From an uncultured Planctomycetota bacterium (lineage in GTDB: Bacteria > Planctomycetota > Planctomycetia > Pirellulales > Thermoguttaceae): a stretch of DNA of 58,803 nucleotides. Positions 26,524-35,039 of the stretch are shown piece by piece; position 1 is the stretch's first letter; each line of letters starts with the position of its first letter. The notes beneath the pieces were generated by a model. The model did not search any database. It was not told the DNA's origin and was given only the letters and a program-made list of their open reading frames with translations. The DNA is taken from NCBI GenBank assembly GCA_900317365.1, contig ONGM01000090.1, forward strand, positions 1 through 58,803. Reading direction: 5' to 3'. The translations under genes and the position numbers were made by a program.

Positions 26524-27393
26524 ATGACCAAAGTTAAAATGCCCTTAGCAAACGTCGAAACTTCCGAAACTTCCTCCGAGAGCGCGTCCGTTTCATTTAA
26601 AACAAACCTGGAGAAGTATACGGCTCGACACAATCGTCAGGGCAAGAGTTATTCATTTCCGCACATCATCGCGTCGCCATTGCGATACGAAGCAAATTAT
26701 GAATATCCTTTGATCGTTTGGTTGCACGATCTTGGAAAAACGGAAAAAGAGATCTTCGAAGTTGTGCCGAAAATTTCGGTTCGCAATTACGTTGCCGTCG
26801 CTCCGCGCGGAATTGCGACGAACGTTAAACGCGTCGCGCGAAGTCGGATTAACGGGCGCCTTGTCTGTGAAAAACGCTGGAACGAACGCGTCTATGATTG
26901 GTCTGAAACCGAAGAAAACGTCTCGGAAGCTGAAAATTTGGTTTTCGATTCAATCAGCATCGCTCAAGAGAAATACAACGTCAACCCGAGACGAATTTTC
27001 CTTGTCGGGCATGGCAACGGGGGAACGATGGCGTTGCGTATTGCGTTGCGCAATCCGCGAGAGTTCACCGGCGTCGTTTCGATCGACGGCGCCTTTCCAA
27101 CGTTGGAACATCTTCCTTTCCGCGCGTGGCGTGAAGCGCGCGAGTTGCCGATCCTAATGACGGCCGGAGGTTCTTCCTCTGCGCACGCTCCGACAATTAC
27201 GCCTGAAAACCTCAGACTGTTCCACACCGCTGGGATGACTGTCACTATCCGTCAGTACCGCGAAACCGCCTCGTTGAAAAAGAACGTCGCCGAAGTCAGA
27301 ATGCAAAACATCCTGCGCGACGTAAATACGTGGATGATGGATCGCGCTTTGAATCCGCAAGCGCCTCTGTGCGAGTACTTCAAAAACTACTAA
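26524..27393 (+). CDS. Alpha/beta hydrolase fold protein lacking the catalytic serine
   Basis: A 289-residue cytoplasmic protein of the alpha/beta hydrolase superfamily, nearest in layout to the phospholipase/carboxylesterase or polyhydroxybutyrate depolymerase-like group. The strand YPLIVWLHDLG (61-71), AVAPRG (91-96) and nucleophile elbow FLVGHGNGG (159-167) are in the expected order. The elbow should read GxSxG, but position 164 is Gly (codon GGC), so the nucleophile is missing. No plausible catalytic His remains near the C-terminus either, where the usual G-x-H block is replaced by YRETASLKK. The reading frame is intact, so this looks like a kept non-catalytic protein, not a decayed gene. 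The FliN-like gene follows 82 bases later on the same strand. Confidence 0.75.
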   Translation: MTKVKMPLANVETSETSSESASVSFKTNLEKYTARHNRQGKSYSFPHIIASPLRYEANYEYPLIVWLHDLGKTEKEIFEVVPKISVRNYVAVAPRGIATNVKRVARSRINGRLVCEKRWNERVYDWSETEENVSEAENLVFDSISIAQEKYNVNPRRIFLVGHGNGGTMALRIALRNPREFTGVVSIDGAFPTLEHLPFRAWREARELPILMTAGGSSSAHAPTITPENLRLFHTAGMTVTIRQYRETASLKKNVAEVRMQNILRDVNTWMMDRALNPQAPLCEYFKNY

Positions 27394-27475
27394 AACCGAG
27401 TTTGGAATCCCATCGCCCAAACGCTAAACGGACGACTGCGCTCGGCGCAACTATATGCTTCCGGCATGATACACG

Positions 27476-27880
27476 GTGAGTTTGCAAAATATGAAAGGCG
27501 AACGAGCGCGGTTACCAATCGATTTTTCCCGGGTAAACGCGCTTCTAGACCAGATTGCGGACGACGCGAATTCGGAGCTGGATCATTTGCTCGCGATCTC
27601 TTTATCGCAAATGCCGCGTTCCTTTGAGCGAAACTTAAAGTCCGGAAAAACTCCGACTCTTTACGTTCCATATGAAATTCGATTAGGCTCGACGAAAATT
27701 CCATTGAGCGCGCTCAATTCGCTCTCACTCGGCTCGATCGTTTCTTTGCAAGATTCGCAAACAGGGTTTGTGCAAGTCTGGTTAAATAATCAACCTTTCG
27801 GTCAGGGAAAATTGATCGTTGTCGACGGCAAACTTGCCGTGCGTTTAGAGTCTCTTGTCAACTCAACAAAACGCGATTAA
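27476..27880 (+). CDS. FliN/FliM C-terminal (SpoA) domain protein, orphan
   Basis: A 134-residue protein whose C-terminal 85 residues match the SpoA fold of flagellar motor switch proteins and type III secretion C-ring proteins. The matching segment runs from IRLGSTKIPLSALNSLSLGSIVSL through VWLNNQPFGQGKLIVVDGKLAVRLESL, including the conserved Gly in NLxxGSIV and the VNG-like turn. The N-terminal 45 residues are helical (LLDQIADDANSELDHLL). The start is GTG at 27476; ATG at 27491 is the alternative. No other flagellar or secretion gene lies in the window. It probably works with switch components encoded elsewhere. Confidence 0.75.
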   Translation: MSLQNMKGERARLPIDFSRVNALLDQIADDANSELDHLLAISLSQMPRSFERNLKSGKTPTLYVPYEIRLGSTKIPLSALNSLSLGSIVSLQDSQTGFVQVWLNNQPFGQGKLIVVDGKLAVRLESLVNSTKRD

Positions 27881-27972
27881 TACCGATCGGCGTTTATATT
27901 TTGAAGATTTGTCCCAAACGCCTCGGCAAACGCAGTCTTGTTTCATTCTTATTGACGAGCCGTCGTATCGAC

Positions 27973-28011
27973 AAAGAAAAAGCCGTCGCACGCTAAAAAC
28001 GCTACGACGGC
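27973..28011 (-). terminator. Terminator of the DUF1080 gene
   Basis: A 7-bp core stem (27982-27988 with 28005-28011), extendable by a G-T and an A-T pair, is followed on the minus strand by TTTTTCTTT. It lies about 45 bases past the DUF1080 stop. Confidence 0.65.
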
Positions 28012-28056
28012 CTATATTGTCAGGCAAAAGAAACGCCCTAACGGCGACGGCAAGTC

Positions 28057-28839
28057 TTAGTACGCTCGATTCAACTCGGTAATGTAAAGATTCTTAAACC
28101 AGACTTTGCAATTATGATCTTGCAAAAAGATTCGGCCGATAGTCGTCGTGCCAAACTCTTTAACGTCCTTGAATTTGCTCTTTTCGACGCTCTCTTTCCA
28201 TTCTTCAGAGCCAACGTCGATCGAAACGATAAGCTCGCCGTTGAGATAATGCTCAATATGGTTGCCGATCACGATGATTTTGCCTTTATTAAATTCTCCC
28301 ATCTTGATCTTGGAGGTTCCTTCGCGCGGAACAATGACGTCGTATAACGCAGCCGTTTGATAACGAGGCGGATTCTTGGCGTCGTTGACGTCGTCGTAGA
28401 TTTGATACTCGCACCCGAGACCAAATCCTTCCGTATTCCATGACCGATACTTGACGCCGCTATTTCCTTTTTCGCTGATTTTAAACTCGAATTCGAGAAT
28501 GAAATTTTCAAACTTTCCGTCGACATACAAGTCTCCGGAATTCTTTTCGCGATAGATTTGTCCGTCGACCACTTTCCAGCCTTCGCCCGGAGCCTCGCCT
28601 TTCACGTTGGTCCATCCGGTCAGATCCTCGCCGTTAAACAAAGAACGTTTTTCTCCGACATAAACCCCGGACGCACACTGAGACTGAGACGTTGCGGCAT
28701 AGTCAACGCAATTCGCTTCGCGACGCGCTCGCAATCTAGGAAAAGCGTTCGGAAAGAGTTGGCCATAGGAAAGAGAAGAATCGGCGACGGCGAAGAACGC
28801 TACTATCAAACAAGCGAACAACCAAAAACATCTTTTCAT
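28057..28839 (-). CDS. Secreted DUF1080 (3-keto-disaccharide hydrolase fold) protein
   Basis: A 260-residue exported lectin-like jelly-roll protein of the DUF1080 family, abundant in Planctomycetota and linked to breakdown of 3-keto-glucosides and other glycans. The hallmark opening SLFNGEDLTGWTNVKGEAP is followed by WKVVDGQIYRE, FENFILEFEFKISEKGNSGVKYRSW, CEYQIYDD and the ending VWFKNLYITEL. A longer open frame begins at 28956, but only the Met at 28839 gives a proper signal peptide (KRCFWLFACLIVAFFAVA) and has GGAG ahead of it. It is divergent from the foldase gene. Confidence 0.9.
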   Translation of the reverse strand: MKRCFWLFACLIVAFFAVADSSLSYGQLFPNAFPRLRARREANCVDYAATSQSQCASGVYVGEKRSLFNGEDLTGWTNVKGEAPGEGWKVVDGQIYREKNSGDLYVDGKFENFILEFEFKISEKGNSGVKYRSWNTEGFGLGCEYQIYDDVNDAKNPPRYQTAALYDVIVPREGTSKIKMGEFNKGKIIVIGNHIEHYLNGELIVSIDVGSEEWKESVEKSKFKDVKEFGTTTIGRIFLQDHNCKVWFKNLYITELNRAY

Positions 28840-29225
28840 CAAATGAATCTCCTGTAAAGCGACGACACACTGTCGGCCTATACGAGCGTTGCAAAGAGTC
28901 AAACTACCTTTTTTAACCAACGCGCCCATTTTGCTCAGTATACACATTCGAACCAACGTTTCAACCGTTCACGACAGGTCGCAAGCTGAATAATCGACAT
29001 GATAGAAAAAATTTACTAAATATATCAATTATAAATCCGATAACAAGGATAAGGGTCGCGGCAACTTCGATTGTTGACGCGACAACGACGCTTCGCCGCA
29101 ATAAAAAAAGGGCTTGCCCCAAGGTCGATAAAAAGGTTATGCTTACGACGGTTCCACGATGCGTTAGCTGAACGGCGTAAAAGCTAGACCTTCGCAAACA
29201 ATGCAGATAAATTGGTAATTGATCA
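28840..29225. other. Divergent intergenic region between DUF1080 and foldase genes
   Basis: A 386-base gap without a gene. It is AT-rich around 29000-29060 and contains a 16-base match (29005-29020) to 26335-26350. Promoters for both flanking genes are expected, but no clear pair of hexamers stands out. Confidence 0.3.
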
Positions 29226-30521
29226 ATGCACGGCACGTTTAAAGATAACATTCGGACTCGATCCGGCGGCGTTCTCACGCGGTCGGCGTTTGCGGCGTGT
29301 TTCCCTTCAAAAGCTTGCCGAATCCTGACGTTCGCTTTGTTTGCGTGCGGGTGCGGCGTTTCCTACGCCCAGCAAAACGCGGCAAATTCGTCCAATCTTC
29401 CCACCGACAATCTTCAAATGGAATCGCGCACATATTACGATGGAGCCGAAACGCTCGGAAGGGTTGGGCACGTCGCTATTCTTCGTCGCGATATCTTTCA
29501 CCAAATTAAAAAATTCGCCAACATTCAATATTTAACAGAACTCGAAAAACTGCCTGACGACGCAAGCGACGAACAAAAAAAAGAGATGAAAGAGGCCATC
29601 CTAAAAGGATACCTTAACAGTTCGGACTTTTATTCCCAAGTTCTCGACGAACACATTCGTCTTCTTCTGTTCTACAACGACTACGTTGTCAGTCGTCCCA
29701 AAGATCAAGTCAAAGAACAAACGGAGCACCTCGTCGGCGAGTTCAATTCCAAAGTCGTTCCGGAATTGCTCAATCAGTTTCATTGCAAAAACGTCAATGA
29801 GCTTGAAGAGTATTACGAAAAAGAGATTGAAAGCGACTTTGAACAAGAACGACGTATTTTCGTCCAGCAACAGCTTGCCGTCGCTTGGATGCAATTCAAT
29901 CTCGGAGAAGAAGAATTCACTCCGACTCTGCTCGACGTTAGAAGATATTACGAGGCCAATCGCGACGAATTCAAAACAACGGCGCAAATTCGTTGGCAAA
30001 GTATGACGGTTTTCTTTGGCGCTAATCGTTCAAAAGAAGACGCGCGAAGAAAGATCGCACATATGGGCAACGCTGTTCAAAGCGCTCCTCGAAATAGTCA
30101 GGAGGCGATGTTCGCCAAAGTTTGCCGCGTCGATTCCGAAGATTCTTTCGCTTCCCAGGGCGGATATCGCGTGTCGACTGAACGCGGCGCATTGAAGTCT
30201 CAACAAGTTGAGGACGCCGTTTTCAGCTCCGATTTGCCGGTCGGAGAAATGAGTCGGATTATTGAGGATACGTCGTCCTTCACAATTGTTCGCGTCATCG
30301 AGCGCAAAGAAGAAAGAATCAAAGGTTTCTACGAGGTTCAGGAAGAGGCAAGAGCGAAACTCGTCGCGGCGCGGACCGAGGCGATGAAAAAGAAATACGA
30401 AGAGCGTCTAACGGAACGTTTTTCTGTCGAAATATACGCTCTGACGCAAGCCGATCGCGAAAACTTCTTCCGTTCGGCAAAAAAAGAGGAAACTTCGGCG
30501 ACTGGTCGCGCGACGTTCTAA
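29226..30521 (+). CDS. Exported peptidyl-prolyl isomerase (parvulin/SurA-type foldase)
   Basis: A 431-residue periplasmic foldase. The signal sequence (ACRILTFALFACGCGVSYAQ, about residues 30-49) is preceded by a basic 29-residue leader, so a later start is possible though no better Met is in frame nearby. A helical SurA N-type domain spans about 60-240 with many Glu and Lys. The PpiC-type core is at about 245-385 (AQIRWQSMTVFF, FAKVCRVDSEDSFASQGGYR, VEDAVFSSDLPVGEMSRIIED). It likely helps fold outer membrane or exported proteins. The tilS gene follows after 29 bases, suggesting one transcript. Confidence 0.85.
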   Translation: MHGTFKDNIRTRSGGVLTRSAFAACFPSKACRILTFALFACGCGVSYAQQNAANSSNLPTDNLQMESRTYYDGAETLGRVGHVAILRRDIFHQIKKFANIQYLTELEKLPDDASDEQKKEMKEAILKGYLNSSDFYSQVLDEHIRLLLFYNDYVVSRPKDQVKEQTEHLVGEFNSKVVPELLNQFHCKNVNELEEYYEKEIESDFEQERRIFVQQQLAVAWMQFNLGEEEFTPTLLDVRRYYEANRDEFKTTAQIRWQSMTVFFGANRSKEDARRKIAHMGNAVQSAPRNSQEAMFAKVCRVDSEDSFASQGGYRVSTERGALKSQQVEDAVFSSDLPVGEMSRIIEDTSSFTIVRVIERKEERIKGFYEVQEEARAKLVAARTEAMKKKYEERLTERFSVEIYALTQADRENFFRSAKKEETSATGRATF

Positions 30522-30550
30522 GAAAAGCGGAGTCACCGTCGGAGGGTCGA

Positions 30551-31654
30551 GTGTCAACGATCCCATTTGAACACAAATTGGAAAACTCGTTTCCACATAC
30601 GCTATGGGAAAAACGGCGCGTCTGTCTTGCGATCTCCGGCGGAGCCGACAGCGTAGCGCTCATGCGCGGAATGGTCGCGATCGCCGAACGTTACGACATG
30701 AAGGAACGACTGATTTGTCTCACGGTAGATCATCGTCTGCGCGACGCCGAATCAGCCGAGGACGCGGATTTCGTCATGAGTCTCGCCGCATCCCTCCATG
30801 TAAACGCGCGGCTTCTTACGGCAAACGTCGACGAAATCAACGAACGCGCCAAGCGTCTTAAGAGTCTAGAATGCGCGGCGCGAGACGTTCGGTACAACCT
30901 TCTTTTTTCTGCCGCGAAGACGTTGGGCGCTAGTTACCTCCTAACGGCTCATCATCAGGACGACCAACTCGAAACCATGATTTTTCGACTTTTTCGCGGC
31001 GTGGGATTCGACGGTTTAGTAGGCGTTGAACGTTATCGGAAAATCGACGATTCGCTCGTCCTAGTTCGCCCCATGCTCGGATACTCGAAGAAAGAAATCT
31101 TAAATTACCTTGCAAATCTAAAACAAGAATATCGAGAAGACTCCTCCAATAAGTCTCTCGTTTATTCTCGAAACCAGGTTCGAAATGAACTCGTTCCCGT
31201 CTTAAATTCGATTTTTCCCGGCAAATGGCAAAAAGCTCTCCTCCGACTTTCAACGCTTAGCAAAGAAGAGAGCAAATATCTCGAAAAGCAAGTCGACCGC
31301 CTAGAAGAAGAAATTTCAGCCGATCGTCTTCGTAGGGAAAAGACAAATCGATACCTATTATCGATTCATGCCGAAGACTCAACGACGCGTTTAATCGATT
31401 CCATCGACGTCGCAACAATTCCTGCGGAACCGCTACAAAAAGCCGATCTCGTTATTTTACGTCGATTTTTTCGTCGAATGTGGGAAAATCGACGCTGGTC
31501 GACTGTAGCGATGGGATACGACGAATGGCAAAGACTCGCCGTCGCCGTTAAAAATCAAACGCCGACCCAACAGTTCCCAGGCAACATTTCCCTCTCTTTT
31601 CCGCCACCGGACCTCGTGCAGCTGGAGCGAAAAAATGAGCGCGCCAATCAATAA
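30551..31654 (+). CDS. tilS: tRNA(Ile)-lysidine synthase
   Basis: A 367-residue N-type ATP pyrophosphatase that turns C34 of the CAU tRNA-Ile into lysidine so that AUA is read as Ile. The PP-loop is CLAISGGADSVAL (29-41). Further signatures are LTVDHRLR, LLTAHHQDDQLETMIFRLFRGVG and the VRPMLGYSKKEILNYL block. The C-terminal domain is short relative to the E. coli protein (432 residues). The start is GTG at 30551 with GGAGG six to nine bases upstream. It probably shares a transcript with the foldase. Confidence 0.95.
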   Translation: MSTIPFEHKLENSFPHTLWEKRRVCLAISGGADSVALMRGMVAIAERYDMKERLICLTVDHRLRDAESAEDADFVMSLAASLHVNARLLTANVDEINERAKRLKSLECAARDVRYNLLFSAAKTLGASYLLTAHHQDDQLETMIFRLFRGVGFDGLVGVERYRKIDDSLVLVRPMLGYSKKEILNYLANLKQEYREDSSNKSLVYSRNQVRNELVPVLNSIFPGKWQKALLRLSTLSKEESKYLEKQVDRLEEEISADRLRREKTNRYLLSIHAEDSTTRLIDSIDVATIPAEPLQKADLVILRRFFRRMWENRRWSTVAMGYDEWQRLAVAVKNQTPTQQFPGNISLSFPPPDLVQLERKNERANQ

Positions 31655-31869
31655 ACCAACCGTCGCGCGTCGGCAATGCTTCTTCTTCCATGATTCGGTT
31701 CATTTTCCCCAGGATGTCGAAGGGAACGAGTTGGTTTAATCCTCATATTGATTCCAACTGGCGCCGTTGTAAGATATCTAAAGAAATTGTGAGCTTAAAA
31801 CGATAGCAAAGACAGAGGCGCTCTCGACGATTCGAAGGCGCGTTAGTGCGATAAAGAGGACGACGCGAA

Positions 31870-33156
31870 ATGAAAGCGATCAGTATCAACGTCTTTCAAC
31901 GACTGAGTAAGGTCGTATATTGGCAAACTGTTATTTGCGCATTCCTTTCTTTGTTTTCGTCTAACGCGATTGGTCAGACTCCGGACGTTTCCCAATCAGG
32001 CGGCGTCCTCGTTCGCAACGGCGGAGGAATTCGGGGAATCGTCGCAGAATCAGAGGACAAATCGACGGGGATCTGTTCTATTACGCCTACGCTAGGCGGG
32101 CTTATCCAACTCGACGCAGAAAACGTCAAACAGACGACAGTTCTGCGTAAAGAACAAATTGAATATCGAAAATTTGCCTCTCTACAACCGGACTCCGTTC
32201 AGGCTCAATTGAAGGTCGCAAAATGGGCTGCGGATAAAAAACTCTCGGCGTTAGCGGACGCGCATTATCAACGAGTAGTCGAACTCGACCCTGAAAACGC
32301 TGAGGCAAGAAGGTATCTACAACACGTCAAGGTCAACGGCCAATGGGTTTCGAAGAAGGAGAAACGCGAACAGCTGGGACTTGTGAGAATGAATGGGCGC
32401 GACGTATCGAAACAGGAAGCGGAACTCCTGGAAAAGGACGCGACCAACAAAGAGGCTACCCGGTATTGGAATAAAGAAATACGCGCGTTATATTCAAACG
32501 CGCGTTCCGGCGATATGAGCCAGCGCGACGCGTTGCGCTCCGTACGGAATCCGCTCGCGCTTCCGGCGGTCGCGCACTATTTTCAGTCTGAAAAAGATCC
32601 TGAAGGTAGGATTCTGCTTATCCAGGTTATGAGTTCAATTGGAACGCCGACGGCGCTCTCTGAACTCGGAAGAATTGCGTTGCACGATCCTGACCCCGAC
32701 GCGCGCGCCGCCGCCGTTGAAGGAATATACCGAAAAAGGCTCGCGGCAGACGACGCTATCGAATACTTCCGAAAGTCTTTGCGATCCTCGGACGAACCTG
32801 CGGAGATCAATAACGCCGCATACGCCCTAGAACGACTCATGGCAGAAAGCGCTATTCCGGATCTCATTAACGCCCTAGTTACGTATCATAAACGACAAGT
32901 CTTTGTCGGAACCGAACAGACAGGCGCGTCATTCGACAGTTCCGGACATATAAGCGGATTCTCTCCCGGTCCCAGCGGAAAAATGAAAACAGAGGAGGTA
33001 ACTAGCCCAAACGAGTCCGTTCATAAGGCTCTCGTCACCATCGTCAAGGCGAAGTATCCCTCCCCGGTCGATTTCGGATACGACGTCGACGCATGGATTC
33101 GTTGGAAGCGAGGAGTCGATCAGCTTGCCAATTTTTATCCAAGGCGCGATCGATAG
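31870..33156 (+). CDS. Secreted HEAT-repeat protein
   Basis: A 428-residue exported protein with a signal sequence near residues 18-36 (TVICAFLSLFSSNAIGQ). Residues about 110-160 form a TPR-like pair (LADAHYQRVVELDPENAEARRYL), followed by a conserved NGQWVSKKEKREQLG motif common in planctomycete proteins. Residues about 230-345 form HEAT repeats (VRNPLALPAVAHYF, TPTALSELGRIALHDPDPDARAAAVEGI, IPDLINALVTY). GAGG lies before the ATG. A protein-protein scaffold in the periplasm is likely. It stands alone between tilS and the Cys-rich protein. Confidence 0.75.
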   Translation: MKAISINVFQRLSKVVYWQTVICAFLSLFSSNAIGQTPDVSQSGGVLVRNGGGIRGIVAESEDKSTGICSITPTLGGLIQLDAENVKQTTVLRKEQIEYRKFASLQPDSVQAQLKVAKWAADKKLSALADAHYQRVVELDPENAEARRYLQHVKVNGQWVSKKEKREQLGLVRMNGRDVSKQEAELLEKDATNKEATRYWNKEIRALYSNARSGDMSQRDALRSVRNPLALPAVAHYFQSEKDPEGRILLIQVMSSIGTPTALSELGRIALHDPDPDARAAAVEGIYRKRLAADDAIEYFRKSLRSSDEPAEINNAAYALERLMAESAIPDLINALVTYHKRQVFVGTEQTGASFDSSGHISGFSPGPSGKMKTEEVTSPNESVHKALVTIVKAKYPSPVDFGYDVDAWIRWKRGVDQLANFYPRRDR

Positions 33157-33230
33157 TCTTATAAAGACGCGCTTTCTCATAAACAATTGACAAAATTATC
33201 TCTAAGACAAGAATGGTTCGGAGAGGGATG

Positions 33231-33259
33231 TTGACAAAAACGACTCAAATGGGTACAAT
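33231..33259 (+). promoter_or_regulatory. Strong sigma-70-type promoter
   Basis: Consensus TTGACA at 33231-33236 and TACAAT at 33254-33259 with a 17-base spacer. A 7-bp hairpin (33272-33278 with 33284-33290) lies where the new transcript would begin. This drives the Cys-rich membrane protein and, 166 bases past it, the DUF1559 protein. Confidence 0.65.
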
Positions 33260-33271
33260 TCGAGAGGGAGG

Positions 33272-33290
33272 GCTGGGCGCGAGGCCCGGC
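33272..33290 (+). promoter_or_regulatory. 5'-end hairpin of the Cys-rich protein/DUF1559 transcript
   Basis: GCTGGGC pairs with GCCCGGC (one G-T) around the loop GCGAG. With a start site expected near 33266, the stem would sit within a few bases of the RNA 5' end, where it could stabilise the message. Confidence 0.35.
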
Positions 33291-33326
33291 TAAATTTAAT
33301 TCAGTTCATTTTTAGAGAGAGCGAAT

Positions 33327-33803
33327 ATGTCGCCGTTAAAAGAATTGTCGCGAGCGTTTCGTCGCGAGTTCGGTTCTTCGCAACGTCGACGTCGCTTCGA
33401 ACGCATCGACCGCGCGCATGTCGCGCGCGCCTCCGTGTCAGACCGGTTGCGGGCCTGTGCTTTAGCATGGGTTCTTTGCTTCGGTTCTATACTTCTCTTT
33501 GGCAATGCGTTGCACTTTCTGATTCAACACGCTCCCGATGCGCCTTGCGCTTGTGTTGTTGAAACGCAAAGAACGCAAAATAGTGAGTGTTGCGCGCTTT
33601 TACAAGCCATTGAGACGCACAATGAGACGCACGTAGATTGTCCGATTTGCGAGTTTTTTGCTCTGTGCAGAACGCTCGTCTTTCTGGGCGCGTCCGCAGT
33701 CTTTTTAACCCTTATTGCGTTCCGATTCGTCGCGGCGTCGTCTACCTTCTACGCCAATCGATTTCTTTTCTGTTTTAACGGTCGCGCGCCGCCCCTCGTC
33801 TGA
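33327..33803 (+). CDS. Two-helix membrane protein with Cys/His-rich loop
   Basis: A 158-residue protein I do not recognise for certain. The N-terminus is basic (Arg-rich to about residue 35). Two membrane helices (about 43-66, ALAWVLCFGSILLFGNALHFLI, and about 112-135) flank a loop with many cysteines and histidines: PCACVVE, ECCALL, HNETHVDCPICEFF. The HxxCPxC shape recalls DUF2946-like membrane proteins thought to handle metals, but overall similarity cannot be judged here. It sits under a strong promoter and upstream of the His-rich DUF1559 protein. Metal or redox sensing is a guess from residues only. Confidence 0.65.
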   Translation: MSPLKELSRAFRREFGSSQRRRRFERIDRAHVARASVSDRLRACALAWVLCFGSILLFGNALHFLIQHAPDAPCACVVETQRTQNSECCALLQAIETHNETHVDCPICEFFALCRTLVFLGASAVFLTLIAFRFVAASSTFYANRFLFCFNGRAPPLV

Positions 33804-33969
33804 TTTCTCCTTCGTTTCTCGGACGTTGTCGCGTCCGTTTCTGCCTTTCTGAACTTCGTCGCGCTCTATGATTGCGCGCGGCTTGAGCGTTTGTGTTTTG
33901 CGCCGTTCGGAAAGTTTGTGCACAAATTAAACCGACTGTTAAAGAAAATCGGTCGGCAGGAGAAATCTC

Positions 33970-34953
33970 ATGAACAACTATTCGCTTCAAAAACTGGCGT
34001 CGACGCGTCGCGCCTTCACCTTGGTCGAACTTCTCGTGGTCATTGCAATTATTGGAATCCTGATCGGTCTCCTCCTTCCGGCGGTTCAAGCCGCTCGTGA
34101 AGCCGCGCGTCGTATGGAATGTCTCAATAACATGAAGCAGATCGGACTTGCGCTCCATAATTACCACGACGTCAACTCCGCCTTCCCGTCCGCATGGCGA
34201 GGCTACGCACCTGACGGCAAGACTCCATGCGTCTACGGTTCGCCTGGCTGGGGCTGGGCTGCGGCTATTCTGCCTCACATGGAACAAACCGCCCTGTACA
34301 GCCAAATCGATCTGAAAAGCTCGATTTCTACCGAACAAAATAAAAAAGCGAGAACGTTCTCCTTGAAAGCGTATATTTGCCCCTCGGAACCGTCTGGGGA
34401 AAAGACTTTTAGTATTGGCGATTCCGGCGTCTTGCATGAGCATGAACATGAGCATGAGGAGGAGCACGAACACGAACATGAACACGAAGACGACTTAGTA
34501 AATCAGCTCATATTCGGTTCTTCAAATTACGTGGCGTCATTGGGCACGGACGACGTGCACGACGGCGAATTATATGAAGACGGCGCAAACTACCAGGCGA
34601 CCGTTTTCAAAACAAACGGAGCGTTTTATCATAACAGCGAACTGGGCATGAACGCCTTTACTGACGGAACAAGCAACACACTCTTTGTCGGTGAACGAGC
34701 GGCAAAAAAAGAACATTTCTCAACTTGGGCGGGCATGCCGGCAGGAGACGGATGTCTACCGGCTTTGGTCTCCGGCACGGTTCATGAAGGTTTTCACAAC
34801 GACGGAGAGGAACACGGTTTTTCGAGTTTTCACTCCAACGGCGCCAACTTCCTCTTTGGCGACGGATCCGTTCGCTTCATTTCCGACACGGTTTCAGACG
34901 AACTCATTAAAGCGTTCGCAACGCGAAGCGGGGGAGAAACCGTATCTCTCTAG
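33970..34953 (+). CDS. DUF1559 pseudopilin-like protein with His/Glu run
   Basis: A 327-residue protein with a type IV prepilin leader (RRAFTLVELLVVIAIIGILIGLLLPAVQAAREAARR), followed by the DUF1559 core (CLNNMKQIGLALHNYHDVNSAFP and C-terminal ANFLFGDGSVRFIS). Planctomycetes have many copies, probably assembled by a pseudopilus-like system. The odd part is residues 156-175, an alternating His-Glu stretch with eight His, then Asp-rich turns (DDVHDGELYEDG) and FHNDGEEHGFSSFH. Zn, Ni or Cu binding is likely. AGGAG lies eight bases before the ATG. The leader should be cut by the prepilin peptidase at 49571-50941. Confidence 0.9.
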   Translation: MNNYSLQKLASTRRAFTLVELLVVIAIIGILIGLLLPAVQAAREAARRMECLNNMKQIGLALHNYHDVNSAFPSAWRGYAPDGKTPCVYGSPGWGWAAAILPHMEQTALYSQIDLKSSISTEQNKKARTFSLKAYICPSEPSGEKTFSIGDSGVLHEHEHEHEEEHEHEHEHEDDLVNQLIFGSSNYVASLGTDDVHDGELYEDGANYQATVFKTNGAFYHNSELGMNAFTDGTSNTLFVGERAAKKEHFSTWAGMPAGDGCLPALVSGTVHEGFHNDGEEHGFSSFHSNGANFLFGDGSVRFISDTVSDELIKAFATRSGGETVSL

Positions 34954-34978
34954 TCGTGTCTAAACGCTGACGCAAAGT

Positions 34979-35017
34979 AAAAGGCGCCGATCGCTCCACT
35001 AGCGGTCGACGCCTTTT
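34979..35017. terminator. Bidirectional terminator between DUF1559 and asnA genes
   Basis: AAAAGGCG pairs with CGCCTTTT, with further imperfect pairing inside (CCGATCGCT against AGCGGTCGA). T runs are present on both strands, so it can end the DUF1559 transcript and the convergent asnA transcript. Confidence 0.75.
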
Positions 35018-35039
35018 TGATGAATATTAAACATGCGCG

